In this document: positions 25,112 to 33,692 of the stretch, in pieces | How positions within the stretch are numbered: position 1 is the first letter of the stretch | How the letters are laid out: the number at the start of each line of letters is the position of its first letter | Source of the DNA: Bradyrhizobium genosp. L | GTDB taxonomy: Bacteria; Pseudomonadota; Alphaproteobacteria; Rhizobiales; Xanthobacteraceae | Direction of reading: 5' to 3' | NCBI RefSeq assembly: GCF_015624485.1 | Contig: NZ_CP061378.1 | Span: 5,456,001-5,520,000, forward strand | DNA length: 64,000 bases | Position numbers and translations under genes: made by a program | Notes under the pieces: generated by a model | The model's input: the letters and a program-made list of their open reading frames with translations, nothing else | Told to the model about the DNA's origin: nothing | Databases searched by the model: none

Positions 25112-28111
25112 CTAAATTCGCGTCGCGGCCAGCATCCGGTCCAGCAGCGCTTCGGCCCTGGCGCGCAATGGCTTGGCCTCGCACTCGGTCGCGATCGCGA
25201 TGCAGGCCTGCAAGCTGCGCACGACCGCTGACCGCTCGTCCTCATGTGTCGCGGGCGTGATCACGGCTTCGTAATACAGCGCCTCGGCCTCCAATCCGCG
25301 AAACCCCTGCTGCCGGGCCGTGTTGCGTGCGTCGCGGACCATTTGCAGGGCATCGGGGGAATGTCCCGCCTGCGCCAGAGCAGCCGCCAAATGAGTCGAG
25401 GTCCGGACAACGGACGACGTGTAGCCCACTGCCCGCGCGGCCTCGCGCGCTTCCGTCAGAATTGCCGACGCCGCATCGATACGGCCCTGGTCGAGATAGG
25501 CCATGCCGCGCTGACACCCGATCACCGGAATGAAGATACGCATGTCGTGCTCCCGCGCGAGTGCGAATGCATCATCGAGCAGGATGGCTGCGGCGGCGGG
25601 ATCGCCGCGCGCCAGGATCAGCCCGCCGCCGCTATAGGCCGCGGCGGCGCGATCGAACGGCCGGCCGCTCTCGTCGGCAATCTCGTCGGCCCGTCGCTGA
25701 AATTCACCGGCGATCTCGAATTCGCCCAGCGTCGTATGCGCGATCGCCTTCATCATGCAGCACATCAGCAGCATGTATCTGGTGGTGGTGCCGATCGGCG
25801 CTCGGGGCGCCGGTCCCATCAACTGCGTACACGCGCGCGCCAGCATCGTTTCGGAGTCGCGATAGCGGCCACCGAGATAATAGGCCTGCCCCAGCCCATA
25901 CTCGGCATGGTTCAGCCAGCCGGGATTGCCCCACTCTTCCGCCAGATGGACGACCTGCTCGCCGGCCGCGATCGCCTCGATCGGCGTGCCGTAGAAATTC
26001 TGCGCCGCCGCGCGGATCGTCATGGCCGCCACCTTGCGCCCGATGTCGTCGATCGAATCGGCGCGCTTGACCGCCTGCCTGCCCAGATCGAGCCATTCGG
26101 ATACCCGCCCGGTTCCCATGAAAGCCATACGCGCTTCGATGCGCAGGTCGATGGCCTCGGTCTCGCGCTCGCGCGAAACCGGCGTTCGATCCAGCGCGTC
26201 CATCGAAATCTCGTAATGACTGGCCGCATCGGCGAATGCGGAGCGCCCGACACATTTGCGTGCGACGGTTCGGCCGTAGGCGAACGCCTTCGGCCAGTTC
26301 CTCGCGCGCGTCGCATGGTAGCAGAGCTTGTCGGGCTCATCCCGCAGGCCCTCGTCGCCTTCCAACACCGCAAGAATGCGTGTGTGGATTCGCTCGCGCG
26401 TCCTCTGCACCATCGAATCGTAGGTGACCTGACGCACCATGTCATGGGGAAACTCGCAGGATTCCGCCGACAAGTCGGCCGCCCTCACCAGCAACTCGGC
26501 GCGGTCGAGCCCTTCCAGAGAGTCCTGCAACACGGTTTCCGAAAGTTCGGCGACCTCGCGAAGCGTGGCCAGGGTCGAGCGAGGACCAAGCGCCGCAGCC
26601 GCCTGCATCACGATGCGCTCTTCCCTGGACAGACGATCGAGGCGCGCTGCGATGACGCCCTGGATGCTGTTGGGAATCCCGAGTTCTTCGATGGATTTCG
26701 CGAGAATGAGCGCGCCCCATTGCCCCTGCAGAATATTGATCTCCTTGAGCCGGCGGCAGACCTCCTCGATGAACAACGGCACGCTCGCCGTATGGCGAAT
26801 AATCCGGCCCTTCAGGTCCAGCGTCGTCGCCGATAGCCCGACGATGGAGTCGAGCATCGCCAAACCGGAGCTCTCGTCGAGAGGTCGCAAGGAGAGGTTC
26901 TTCACGCCCCTTTGGCTGATCCAGTCCGGAAGTCCGCTCGGCCGGCTGGTGACGACGATCAGGAGGTTGGCCGCGCGCAGCGATGTCAGCGCCGCCACGA
27001 CGGAGTCGCTGGCGCGATCGAGCCAGTGCAGGTCTTCGATCAGAAGCACCGTGCGCCGATGGCTTGCGGCTTTCTCGACCAGCGCGCAGGTGGCGTCCGA
27101 GATGACGCGGCCGCGCGATTGTGGCTCCAGCCGATCCCAATGCGCGTCTGAAATTGGCAGGTCGAGCACGGCATCGATCGCCGTGCGCATGATCTGCGGC
27201 AAGCCCGATCGCGGATCCTCCGCCTGTCCGGAGCCTTCGCTTCCGGTCCTCGGGCCGAGAATTGAGAGCAGCACGACTTTCAGTGCGGCAAACGGCGAAC
27301 CCTGCAGGTTCGGGCTGCATTCGGCCTCGATGAGCTTCCAGCCCTCGCCCTCCAGCTCCTGCACGAACTCGTGAATCAGGCGCGACTTGCCGATGCCCGG
27401 ATCGCCGCTCAGACAGATGGTTTGTCCGCCCCTCCCCACGCTATCGGCGACGCCGCGCAGCAGAGCCGTCTCGTCGGATCGACCGACGAATCGCGAGACG
27501 CTGCGCGCCTTGCGTACGCGCCAGCTCGACAGATCGCTGGCGCCAACGACGCGATAAATCGAGATCGGCTCGGCAAAGCCACGCAGCGTCTTGGGTCCGA
27601 GAGACTCAAAACGAACGTGCCCCTCGGAAAGCTTCTGGCAGGCGTCCGAAGCGTAGATCTGGCCGGGCTCGGCAATCGACTCCAGACGCGCCGCCAGATG
27701 CTGCGCCGCACCACCGATCTCGTAGACCTTGGAAAACTCACTGGCGACCACGTAAGTGACGACGAGGCCGGAATGAAGCCCGACGCGCACCTGAAGTCCG
27801 GGATCGCGCAGGGCCTGCACCCGCCGGACCAGTTCGATTGCGGCGTGACAGGCCAGGGGCGCGTGATTGTCGTCGGCGATCGGCGCGCCAAAGACGGCCG
27901 ACAGCCCGTCGCCGAGTTCCTTGCTGACGATCCCGCCGAACTGGCGCACGGCAGCGCGCATGGCCTCGAGCGCCGGCTCGAGGCGCGAGACGGCCTGCTC
28001 GGGCTCAAGCTCAGCAATAAGGTCGGTCGAGTGGACAACGTCGGCGCGGAGGATAGTGACGAACTTGCGCTCGCTGTCAGGATCGGCAGTTGACGGTGTT
28101 TCTAAGCTCAC
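25112..28111 (-). CDS. Class III nucleotide cyclase domain fused to AAA ATPase and TPR-like region
   Basis: 999 aa. Residues about 15-190 form a cyclase homology domain: the two metal-binding Asp lie in LRADVVHSTDL and KELGDGLSAVFG. The transition-state Asn is replaced by His in QHLAARLE, a change common in this fusion family, so activity is uncertain. The ATPase part has Walker A SGDPGIGKSRLI (about 245) and Walker B TVLLIEDLHWLDRASD. The remaining 450 residues are alpha-helical repeats of TPR type (AFAYGRTVARKCVGRSAFADAASHYEIS and similar). Probably a STAND-like signalling protein in the cytoplasm. Confidence 0.85.
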   Translation of the reverse strand: MSLETPSTADPDSERKFVTILRADVVHSTDLIAELEPEQAVSRLEPALEAMRAAVRQFGGIVSKELGDGLSAVFGAPIADDNHAPLACHAAIELVRRVQALRDPGLQVRVGLHSGLVVTYVVASEFSKVYEIGGAAQHLAARLESIAEPGQIYASDACQKLSEGHVRFESLGPKTLRGFAEPISIYRVVGASDLSSWRVRKARSVSRFVGRSDETALLRGVADSVGRGGQTICLSGDPGIGKSRLIHEFVQELEGEGWKLIEAECSPNLQGSPFAALKVVLLSILGPRTGSEGSGQAEDPRSGLPQIMRTAIDAVLDLPISDAHWDRLEPQSRGRVISDATCALVEKAASHRRTVLLIEDLHWLDRASDSVVAALTSLRAANLLIVVTSRPSGLPDWISQRGVKNLSLRPLDESSGLAMLDSIVGLSATTLDLKGRIIRHTASVPLFIEEVCRRLKEINILQGQWGALILAKSIEELGIPNSIQGVIAARLDRLSREERIVMQAAAALGPRSTLATLREVAELSETVLQDSLEGLDRAELLVRAADLSAESCEFPHDMVRQVTYDSMVQRTRERIHTRILAVLEGDEGLRDEPDKLCYHATRARNWPKAFAYGRTVARKCVGRSAFADAASHYEISMDALDRTPVSRERETEAIDLRIEARMAFMGTGRVSEWLDLGRQAVKRADSIDDIGRKVAAMTIRAAAQNFYGTPIEAIAAGEQVVHLAEEWGNPGWLNHAEYGLGQAYYLGGRYRDSETMLARACTQLMGPAPRAPIGTTTRYMLLMCCMMKAIAHTTLGEFEIAGEFQRRADEIADESGRPFDRAAAAYSGGGLILARGDPAAAAILLDDAFALAREHDMRIFIPVIGCQRGMAYLDQGRIDAASAILTEAREAARAVGYTSSVVRTSTHLAAALAQAGHSPDALQMVRDARNTARQQGFRGLEAEALYYEAVITPATHEDERSAVVRSLQACIAIATECEAKPLRARAEALLDRMLAATRI

Positions 28112-28394
28112 ATCGGCAGACGCATCTCGAACCGGGCGCCCGGCGGCCTGCCCAGCATGGGGAACCGTTCAATTGTGACGCAGCAGAAATAACGGGACAA
28201 GTCGTATATTGGGAGGGAGGCCCGCCCCCTTGCCGAGGCCGGAAGTCTCAGCTGCCTTCTCACCATCCCCTCCATGCGATCGCCGATTCCGGAGCAAAAG
28301 GCATGCGTGACGCTTGCCAACAACGCAACCTGTCGTAGACTTCGCTTCACTGATCCCGTCGCCACCGATTTTCAGATAGCAGGGAATACTGACC

Positions 28395-28895
28395 ATGCCG
28401 CGGCTTTTTGGTGCCAAAATATACAATAATCAGGCTTACAAAGACGCTATGAACAAGAACTACTTTCCATTGAGCGCCATGAAGACGAGCGTGGCCACGC
28501 TCCAGGCGTCCAGTCTGATCCACATGGATACGATGGAGTACGGCCAATACCAGCCGATCCTGACGCCGCTGAACACTTGGCCAAATGGGGCCGGCGCCTT
28601 CTGGATGAAGGAGATGGGACTGGCCCGTCTCGATCTCACCAATCAGCCGAACAGCACGCCGCTCTCGCAAGACGAGCCGACTGTCATTCCACTGACACGT
28701 TGCGCGCTGTTGGATGCCTGCATCCGCAAATGCTTCAACTCGACGCCCGATCCGATCCCGATGATCATCGATATCGTCGACCTGCCTGCCGGCGAAACCG
28801 TACACCAGATAAAGCTGGTATGGGAATACCAGGATGGGAGCGACCGGCCAACACTGCTTCGATTTACGATGTGCTGCCCGCCCAAATTCCCCTGA
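28395..28895 (+). CDS. Hypothetical protein next to the YcaO-TfuA operon
   Basis: 166 aa, not recognised. No signal peptide or membrane segment. The composition is protein-like (Met, Asn, Tyr and Thr rich, unlike the Arg/Ala-rich shadow frames of this genome) and its base composition is lower in GC than its neighbours, suggesting acquisition. Five cysteines in the C-terminal half (TRCALLDACIRKCF, MCC). It ends 35 bp from the end of the convergent NHLP-like gene. The 283 bp before it show no other gene. Confidence 0.55.
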   Translation: MPRLFGAKIYNNQAYKDAMNKNYFPLSAMKTSVATLQASSLIHMDTMEYGQYQPILTPLNTWPNGAGAFWMKEMGLARLDLTNQPNSTPLSQDEPTVIPLTRCALLDACIRKCFNSTPDPIPMIIDIVDLPAGETVHQIKLVWEYQDGSDRPTLLRFTMCCPPKFP

Positions 28896-28930
28896 CACGG
28901 TTCAATCGATCGGCAAGACTTTGGCTTGGC

Positions 28931-29161
28931 TCAGGTCTCGCGCAGTCGCGTAGCGCGCTGCTCGAATGCCGCACGGTCGAGCCGCATGAGGGCCTTGGTC
29001 TCGGCGGCTGACAGGTCGAGTTCCCGCGCAATTGAGCCGGGATCGGTCAGCAGGCGCTCGCGCAATTCCTCGTCCAGCAGGGCTCGGCCGAGCAGCTCCT
29101 TCAGCTGCAGGCTCGGCGGAGGGAATGCGTCGGGTGGCAATTGCTCGTCCATGCTGCGCAC
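28931..29161 (-). CDS. Small NHLP/Os1348-like protein, possible RiPP precursor or leader-type partner
   Basis: 76 aa from a GTG at 29161 (73 aa from the ATG at 29152), only 3 bp after the tfuA-like stop. Residues 20-70 (LKELLGRALLDEELRERLL, then DPGSIARELDLSAAETKALM) match the nitrile-hydratase-alpha-like leader (NHLP) clan, especially its Os1348-type short members, in which a helical domain with LLxDP is kept. Unlike NHLP precursors with a Cys/Ser-rich core, only about ten residues (EQRATRLRET) follow it. It may be a substrate with a very short core, or a recruiting adaptor for YcaO-TfuA. Confidence 0.7.
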   Translation of the reverse strand: MRSMDEQLPPDAFPPPSLQLKELLGRALLDEELRERLLTDPGSIARELDLSAAETKALMRLDRAAFEQRATRLRET

Positions 29162-29164
29162 CCG

Positions 29165-29866
29165 CTAACCCTGATCCCTGGCCCGCGCTGACCGTGACGC
29201 GCCGAACCGAACCGCTTCGACCGCGTCGCGTGATTTCACGTCTGGAACAACGCCATCCGAGAATGCGAGCAGCGTCTTGAGCATGCTGGCGCCGACGGCG
29301 CGATGCAAAGCCTCCATCAGCCGGTCCGGCGTTCGATCGGCAAAGAAGATGCTGCGCCCCGCCTTGAGCAGGCGGGCCCTGTCCGGGCGCGAGATCAGGC
29401 CGGCGCGACTGGCGCCTTCCATCCAGTATTCGAGATCGACCATTGGCACGGTGATCGGCTTCATGTCGAATGGCGAGTAGACCAGCGCCACATCGGCGTC
29501 CCGGCGGACGACGCTGCGTCGGAAATAGTCGTAGACCCAGCCGATGCCGAGCATGCCGGAACGGTCGAGCTCGGAGGCCCGCAACGCGCCCATGCTCGAC
29601 GCGCCGATGACGGTTTTTCCCCGCGCGAGCAGCCCAAGGATTTCCTTCGGCGATACCGACAGGCTCTGGCCGAACTCGCCATCGACGATGACGACGGTGT
29701 CGTAGTCATCGAGATCAGCGAGATCACCGCGCCGGACCGGGGCCGCATAGGTGGCAACGGCGTGCTTGCGCATCTCGCTCTCGGTGATCGACGGGCCGGC
29801 AAACACGATCATCCTCGGCGACGCCACCGGATCGGCGATCGGCGCAGCGGCGTCAGGCCGGTTCAT
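29165..29866 (-). CDS. TfuA-like protein
   Basis: 233 aa from the ATG at 29866, which overlaps the YcaO stop (ATGA). The family core is intact: MIVFAGPSI (about 19-27), RRGDLADLDDYDTVVIVDGEF in spaced form, and the hallmark VIGASSMGALRASELDRSGM (about 86-105) followed by GIGWVYDYF. TfuA proteins partner YcaO enzymes in trifolitoxin production, in thioglycine formation on methyl-coenzyme M reductase, and in thioviridamide-type RiPPs, where they are thought to supply sulfur for thioamide formation. The short C-terminal extension is basic. Confidence 0.9.
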   Translation of the reverse strand: MNRPDAAAPIADPVASPRMIVFAGPSITESEMRKHAVATYAAPVRRGDLADLDDYDTVVIVDGEFGQSLSVSPKEILGLLARGKTVIGASSMGALRASELDRSGMLGIGWVYDYFRRSVVRRDADVALVYSPFDMKPITVPMVDLEYWMEGASRAGLISRPDRARLLKAGRSIFFADRTPDRLMEALHRAVGASMLKTLLAFSDGVVPDVKSRDAVEAVRFGASRSARARDQG

Positions 29867-31152
29867 GTGATCCGTCGCAATGCCCGAGGCCCCAGGGCAG
29901 CGCGGCCGCTCTGCTCGATGAATATCGTCCACGATTCGGCGCGCGGGACCACCACACGCACCACCGGAATTCCGACCTCGGCCCTGGTCAGATCGAACGC
30001 GACGGCTTGATCGAACCCGGCGGCGCGCATCCGGTCAATGATGAACGCGAGGTCCTCATTGACCGAGGCATGCTCGTGGGACGGAATGTCGCCGAAGCTG
30101 ATGGTCGGCTGACCGGGCGCCGACAATTGGCGCGCGGTGGGCGGCGCGAAATCCGTTAGATCCTCCCGACCGCCGTGGATTCCGGTCAGCCGCGATTGCG
30201 CAGCCTCGGTCAGGGCGCGCGTCAGCGCAATGCGCGCATCGGGATGGGTCCCTGCTCCGCGATAGGCAACCGCGACACCCGAGGGCCCCTCCTGCTCGGT
30301 GACGACGCAGTCGATGGTCGGGATACCGAGCTCGGACGTCAAGTTTCGGAGTTCGATGCCGAGACCGGCGCGCTGCATCTTACGGACCAGTGCTGCGGCA
30401 TGACGCGGCAGGCCTCGCAGCGAGATCAAGGGCTTTCCCGGAGAGGCCGATGTCGGGCATTGATCGAATCCGATCTCCGAGAGAGTTTCGATCACCGCCG
30501 GCCTGACCAGCGTCTCGGCCATCGCAAGCGCGACGGTGTCGCGCTCGATCACCTCGCAGAGCGCGTGGCAGAGCGCATCGACCCGGGTGTTGCCGGAGGC
30601 AAGACCGTTGGTGCTCGAATAGAACAGCAGCTCCCCGACATAGGGACGATAAGGCGCCAGCAAACAGTTCAACGGCACATAGATGGGGCGGCGCGCGATC
30701 AGGTCGAACCCCTGCGCCCACTCCAGGCGGATGTTCTCGCCATAGTCGCGTACCATCGGAACATGAATGTCCAGCGGATCGACGCAGGCACCTTGACGGC
30801 GCAAATTGGCATGGGATGCGGCGATGATCGGACCGTCGTACCGTTCGGCCGCATGACGTTCGATGGCTTCCATCATCGCGCCGGCATGGGCCTGGTCCCG
30901 CGTCGTCCCCTTGCCGTTGTAATAGGAGATGCCGCCTTCGGCATCGTGCGGCCGCACCGCCACGAAGTTCGGGATGCCGATCCGGTCGAGATCGGTCACG
31001 TCGGCGACCTTGGTGACGCCGATGATGTCGAGCACAGCGCGCGCCCGGCGGATCGTGGCGGCCGGCTTGACCGAGCGCTCGACGCCTGTGGCGCTGTATT
31101 TGAGTTCCCTGGCGGCGAGCCAGTCCTCATAGTTGCACTGATCGACGCCCAT
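29863..31152 (-). CDS. YcaO-family enzyme, TfuA-associated
   Basis: 429 aa. The three ATP/Mg2+-binding segments of YcaO are all present: MMEAIERHAAE (Glu95, Glu98, Arg99), CHALCEVIERD (Glu200, Glu203, Arg204) and ALTEAAQSR (Glu316, Gln319, Arg321). YcaO enzymes phosphorylate a backbone amide with ATP so that a nucleophile can replace the oxygen. The C-terminus (IPVVRVVVP...GPRALRRIT) lacks the PxPxP tail of azoline-forming members, consistent with a thioamide-type partner of TfuA. No E1-like cyclase-docking protein or dehydrogenase is adjacent. First gene of a three-gene operon. Confidence 0.92.
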   Translation of the reverse strand: MGVDQCNYEDWLAARELKYSATGVERSVKPAATIRRARAVLDIIGVTKVADVTDLDRIGIPNFVAVRPHDAEGGISYYNGKGTTRDQAHAGAMMEAIERHAAERYDGPIIAASHANLRRQGACVDPLDIHVPMVRDYGENIRLEWAQGFDLIARRPIYVPLNCLLAPYRPYVGELLFYSSTNGLASGNTRVDALCHALCEVIERDTVALAMAETLVRPAVIETLSEIGFDQCPTSASPGKPLISLRGLPRHAAALVRKMQRAGLGIELRNLTSELGIPTIDCVVTEQEGPSGVAVAYRGAGTHPDARIALTRALTEAAQSRLTGIHGGREDLTDFAPPTARQLSAPGQPTISFGDIPSHEHASVNEDLAFIIDRMRAAGFDQAVAFDLTRAEVGIPVVRVVVPRAESWTIFIEQSGRAALGPRALRRIT

Positions 31153-31188
31153 TGCCGCCCTTCCGTCGACTGCCGCCCTTCCGTCGAC
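31153..31188 (-). repeat. Two tandem 18-bp repeats carrying the ycaO Shine-Dalgarno
   Basis: On the coding strand the unit GTCGACGGAAGGGCGGCA occurs twice without a gap and the second copy abuts the ATG of the YcaO gene. Each copy contains GGAAGGG, a good ribosome-binding site, so the signal is duplicated. Exact tandem units of this kind can change number by slippage. The remaining DNA to the divergent transporter gene (31189-31264) must hold both promoters. Confidence 0.85.
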
Positions 31189-31264
31189 GCTGCGGTCAGC
31201 ATAATAGATCAGATGCCGAAGTCACGAGCGGTGGCAAGCCGGCGCCCTGGGAGACGTCGACCCG

Positions 31265-32053
31265 ATGCCCGCAACGCCGCTGATCGCTTACGCCGGTGTC
31301 GGCAAGAGTTTTGACGGCGGCCGCGTGGTGGCGGTCGACGATGTCTCGCTCGCGGTAGCCGAGGGCGAATTCCTGGCCATCGTCGGCGGCTCGGGCTCGG
31401 GCAAGACCACCCTGCTCCGGCTCGCCAACCGCCTGATCGAGGCCGACCGCGGCACGGTCACGGTCGAGGGCGAGGATGTCGGCCGTATCGACCCGATCCT
31501 GCTGCGTCGCCGCATCGGCTACGTGTTTCAGAGCGGCGGTTTGTTTCCGCATCTCGCGGTCGCAGCCAATATCGGCATCACGCCAAAACTGCTGGGCTGG
31601 CCGCCGGCCGAGATATCGGCGCGGGTCGACGAGTTGCTCGACCTGGTGCGGCTCGACCGCGCGCTCTATCGCGACCGCCTGCCGCACGAGCTCTCCGGCG
31701 GCCAGCGCCAGCGCGTCGGCGTGGCGCGTGCGCTGGCCGCGAAGCCGCGCATCGTGCTGATGGACGAGCCGTTCGGCGCGCTCGATCCCCTCACCCGCGA
31801 CGCGCTCGGCGAGGATTATCGCGCCCTGCATCGCGAGCTCGGGCTGACCACCATCATGATCACGCATGATATGACCGAAGCGCTGCTGCTGGCCGACCGC
31901 GTCGCGGTGATGCGGACCGGCAGACTGCTTGCGCTCGGCACGCCGGCGGAGCTCTCGACCAGCACCGATGCTTACGTCGGCGAGCTGCTGCGCACGCCGC
32001 GGCGGCAGGCCGAACGGCTTGGGGCACTGCTGCCGCGGGACGGCGCCGCATGA
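31265..32053 (+). CDS. ABC transporter ATP-binding protein, osmoprotectant (OpuCA/ProV-like) family
   Basis: 262 aa. Walker A GGSGSGKTTLLRL, Q-loop YVFQSGGLFPHL, signature LSGGQRQRVGVARAL, Walker B IVLMDEPFGALDPLTR, switch ITHDMTEA. Subfamily features such as the IGxTPKLLGW-like IGITPKLLGW match glycine-betaine/choline/carnitine-type ATPases; the C-terminal CBS domains of OpuCA are absent. It overlaps the next gene by 4 bp and forms a two-gene importer. Confidence 0.88.
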   Translation: MPATPLIAYAGVGKSFDGGRVVAVDDVSLAVAEGEFLAIVGGSGSGKTTLLRLANRLIEADRGTVTVEGEDVGRIDPILLRRRIGYVFQSGGLFPHLAVAANIGITPKLLGWPPAEISARVDELLDLVRLDRALYRDRLPHELSGGQRQRVGVARALAAKPRIVLMDEPFGALDPLTRDALGEDYRALHRELGLTTIMITHDMTEALLLADRVAVMRTGRLLALGTPAELSTSTDAYVGELLRTPRRQAERLGALLPRDGAA

Positions 32054-33609
32054 ATCTCGTCGCCGACCCGCGCTGGCACGAGGCGCTGTCCCATCTGCCG
32101 GATTATCTCGGCAACCATGTGCGGGTCAGCGTCGCCGCGCTGGCGCTCGGGCTTCTGATCAGCCTGCCGCTCGCGATCGTCGCCCGCAACCGGCCGGTGC
32201 TGCGCGGCGCGCTGCTCGGGCTTGCCAGCATCGTGCAGACGGTGCCGGGCCTTGCGCTGCTCGCGCTGTTCTATCCGCTGCTGCTGGCGCTCGCGGCGCT
32301 GACGGCGACATGGTTCGGCTTCAGCTTCTCGGCGTTCGGCTTCCTGCCGGCGGTGCTGGCGCTCGCGCTCTATTCGATGCTGCCGGTGCTGCGCAACACC
32401 ATCACCGGCCTGTCGGGCGTCGATCCGGCGGTGCTGGAAGCAGCGCAAGGCGTCGGCATGACGCCGCGGCAGTCGCTCACCATGGTCGAGATGCCGCTGG
32501 CGCTGCCGGTGATGATGGCGGGCATCCGCACCGCGGCGGTGTGGGTGATCGGCACCGCCACGCTGTCGACGCCGATCGGCCAGACCAGCCTCGGCAACTA
32601 CATCTTCGCGGGGCTGCAAACCCAGAACTGGGTGTTCGTGCTGTTCGGCTGCCTCGCCGCAGCGGTGCTCGCACTGGTCGTCGACCAGCTGCTGGCGCTG
32701 ATCGAGACCGGGCTGCGCAAGCGCAGCCGGATCCGCACTGCGCTCGGCGGGCTCGGCATCGCCGCCCTGATCGCGGCGACGCTGTTTCAGGCGTTCGCGC
32801 AGCCGCAGGCGCGCTATGTCGTCGGCGCCAAAACCTTCGCCGAACAATATGTGCTCTCGGCGCTGCTGGCGCAGCGGCTGCAGGCCGCCGGGCTGCCGGC
32901 AACGACGCGCGCCGGGCTCGGCTCCAACGTGATTTTCGATGCGCTCGCGAGCGGCGACATCGACGTCTATGTCGACTATTCCGGCACGCTGTGGGCGAAC
33001 CAGTTCCACCACACCGATATCAAGCCGCGCGCCGAGCTGCTGGATGATCTGAAGGCTACGCTGGCCAGGCAGAACATCACCCTGCTCGGCGAGCTCGGCT
33101 TCGAGAACGCCTATGCGCTGGTGATGCCGAGGAAGCGCGCCGACGCACTCGGCATCCATTCGATCGCGGACCTTGCGTCGCGGGCGCCGGCGATGTCGAT
33201 CGCCGGCGACTATGAATTCTTCTCGCGGCCGGAATGGGCCGGCATCCAGAAAACCTACGGCTTGTCGTTCCGCGCCCAGCGCCAGATGCAGCCGGACTTC
33301 ATGTATGCGGCGGTCGCGTCCGGCGAGGTCGACGTCATCGCCGGCTACACCAGCGACGGGCTGATCGCGAAATACGATCTCGTCGTGCTCGACGACGACC
33401 GACACGCCATTCCGCCCTATGACGCGATCGTGCTGCTGTCGCCGAAGCGCAAGGACGATCAGGCGATGCGAACCGCGCTGCAACCGCTGCTCGGCAAGAT
33501 CGACATCGCCACCATGCGCGAGGCGAATTTGCGTGCGTCGGGCAACGACTCATCGTCGTCGCCCGACGCGGTCGCGCGCTGGCTCTGGGGAAAGACCAGC
33601 ACACGCTAA
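32050..33609 (+). CDS. Fused ABC permease and substrate-binding protein (OpuCB-OpuCC / EgtU-like)
   Basis: 519 aa. The first 235 residues are a permease with about six membrane segments and the EAA-type loop EAAQGVGMTPRQSLTMVEMPLALP. A further hydrophobic segment (LGGLGIAALIAATLFQAF) leads to a binding domain starting near ARYVVGAKTFAEQYVLSALL, with NVIFDALASGDIDVYVDYSGT and DFMYAAVASGEVDVIAGYTSDG, the QAT/ProX-like fold. This covalent layout is known for glycine-betaine-type importers and for the ergothioneine transporter EgtU of Helicobacter and pneumococcus. Substrate not determined. Confidence 0.88.
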   Translation: MNLVADPRWHEALSHLPDYLGNHVRVSVAALALGLLISLPLAIVARNRPVLRGALLGLASIVQTVPGLALLALFYPLLLALAALTATWFGFSFSAFGFLPAVLALALYSMLPVLRNTITGLSGVDPAVLEAAQGVGMTPRQSLTMVEMPLALPVMMAGIRTAAVWVIGTATLSTPIGQTSLGNYIFAGLQTQNWVFVLFGCLAAAVLALVVDQLLALIETGLRKRSRIRTALGGLGIAALIAATLFQAFAQPQARYVVGAKTFAEQYVLSALLAQRLQAAGLPATTRAGLGSNVIFDALASGDIDVYVDYSGTLWANQFHHTDIKPRAELLDDLKATLARQNITLLGELGFENAYALVMPRKRADALGIHSIADLASRAPAMSIAGDYEFFSRPEWAGIQKTYGLSFRAQRQMQPDFMYAAVASGEVDVIAGYTSDGLIAKYDLVVLDDDRHAIPPYDAIVLLSPKRKDDQAMRTALQPLLGKIDIATMREANLRASGNDSSSSPDAVARWLWGKTSTR

Positions 33610-33692
33610 AGCGCAACGGAAGACCGGATCCAACCATTCTCACGCTTCAGCTTCTCGTCGAGCATGATCACCTTTCGGAATCATACCCGCTA

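Noticed and set aside
31265..33609. Calling the fused importer an ergothioneine transporter
   Set aside because: The fusion layout alone is shared with betaine/choline importers; no ligand residue could be assigned with confidence.
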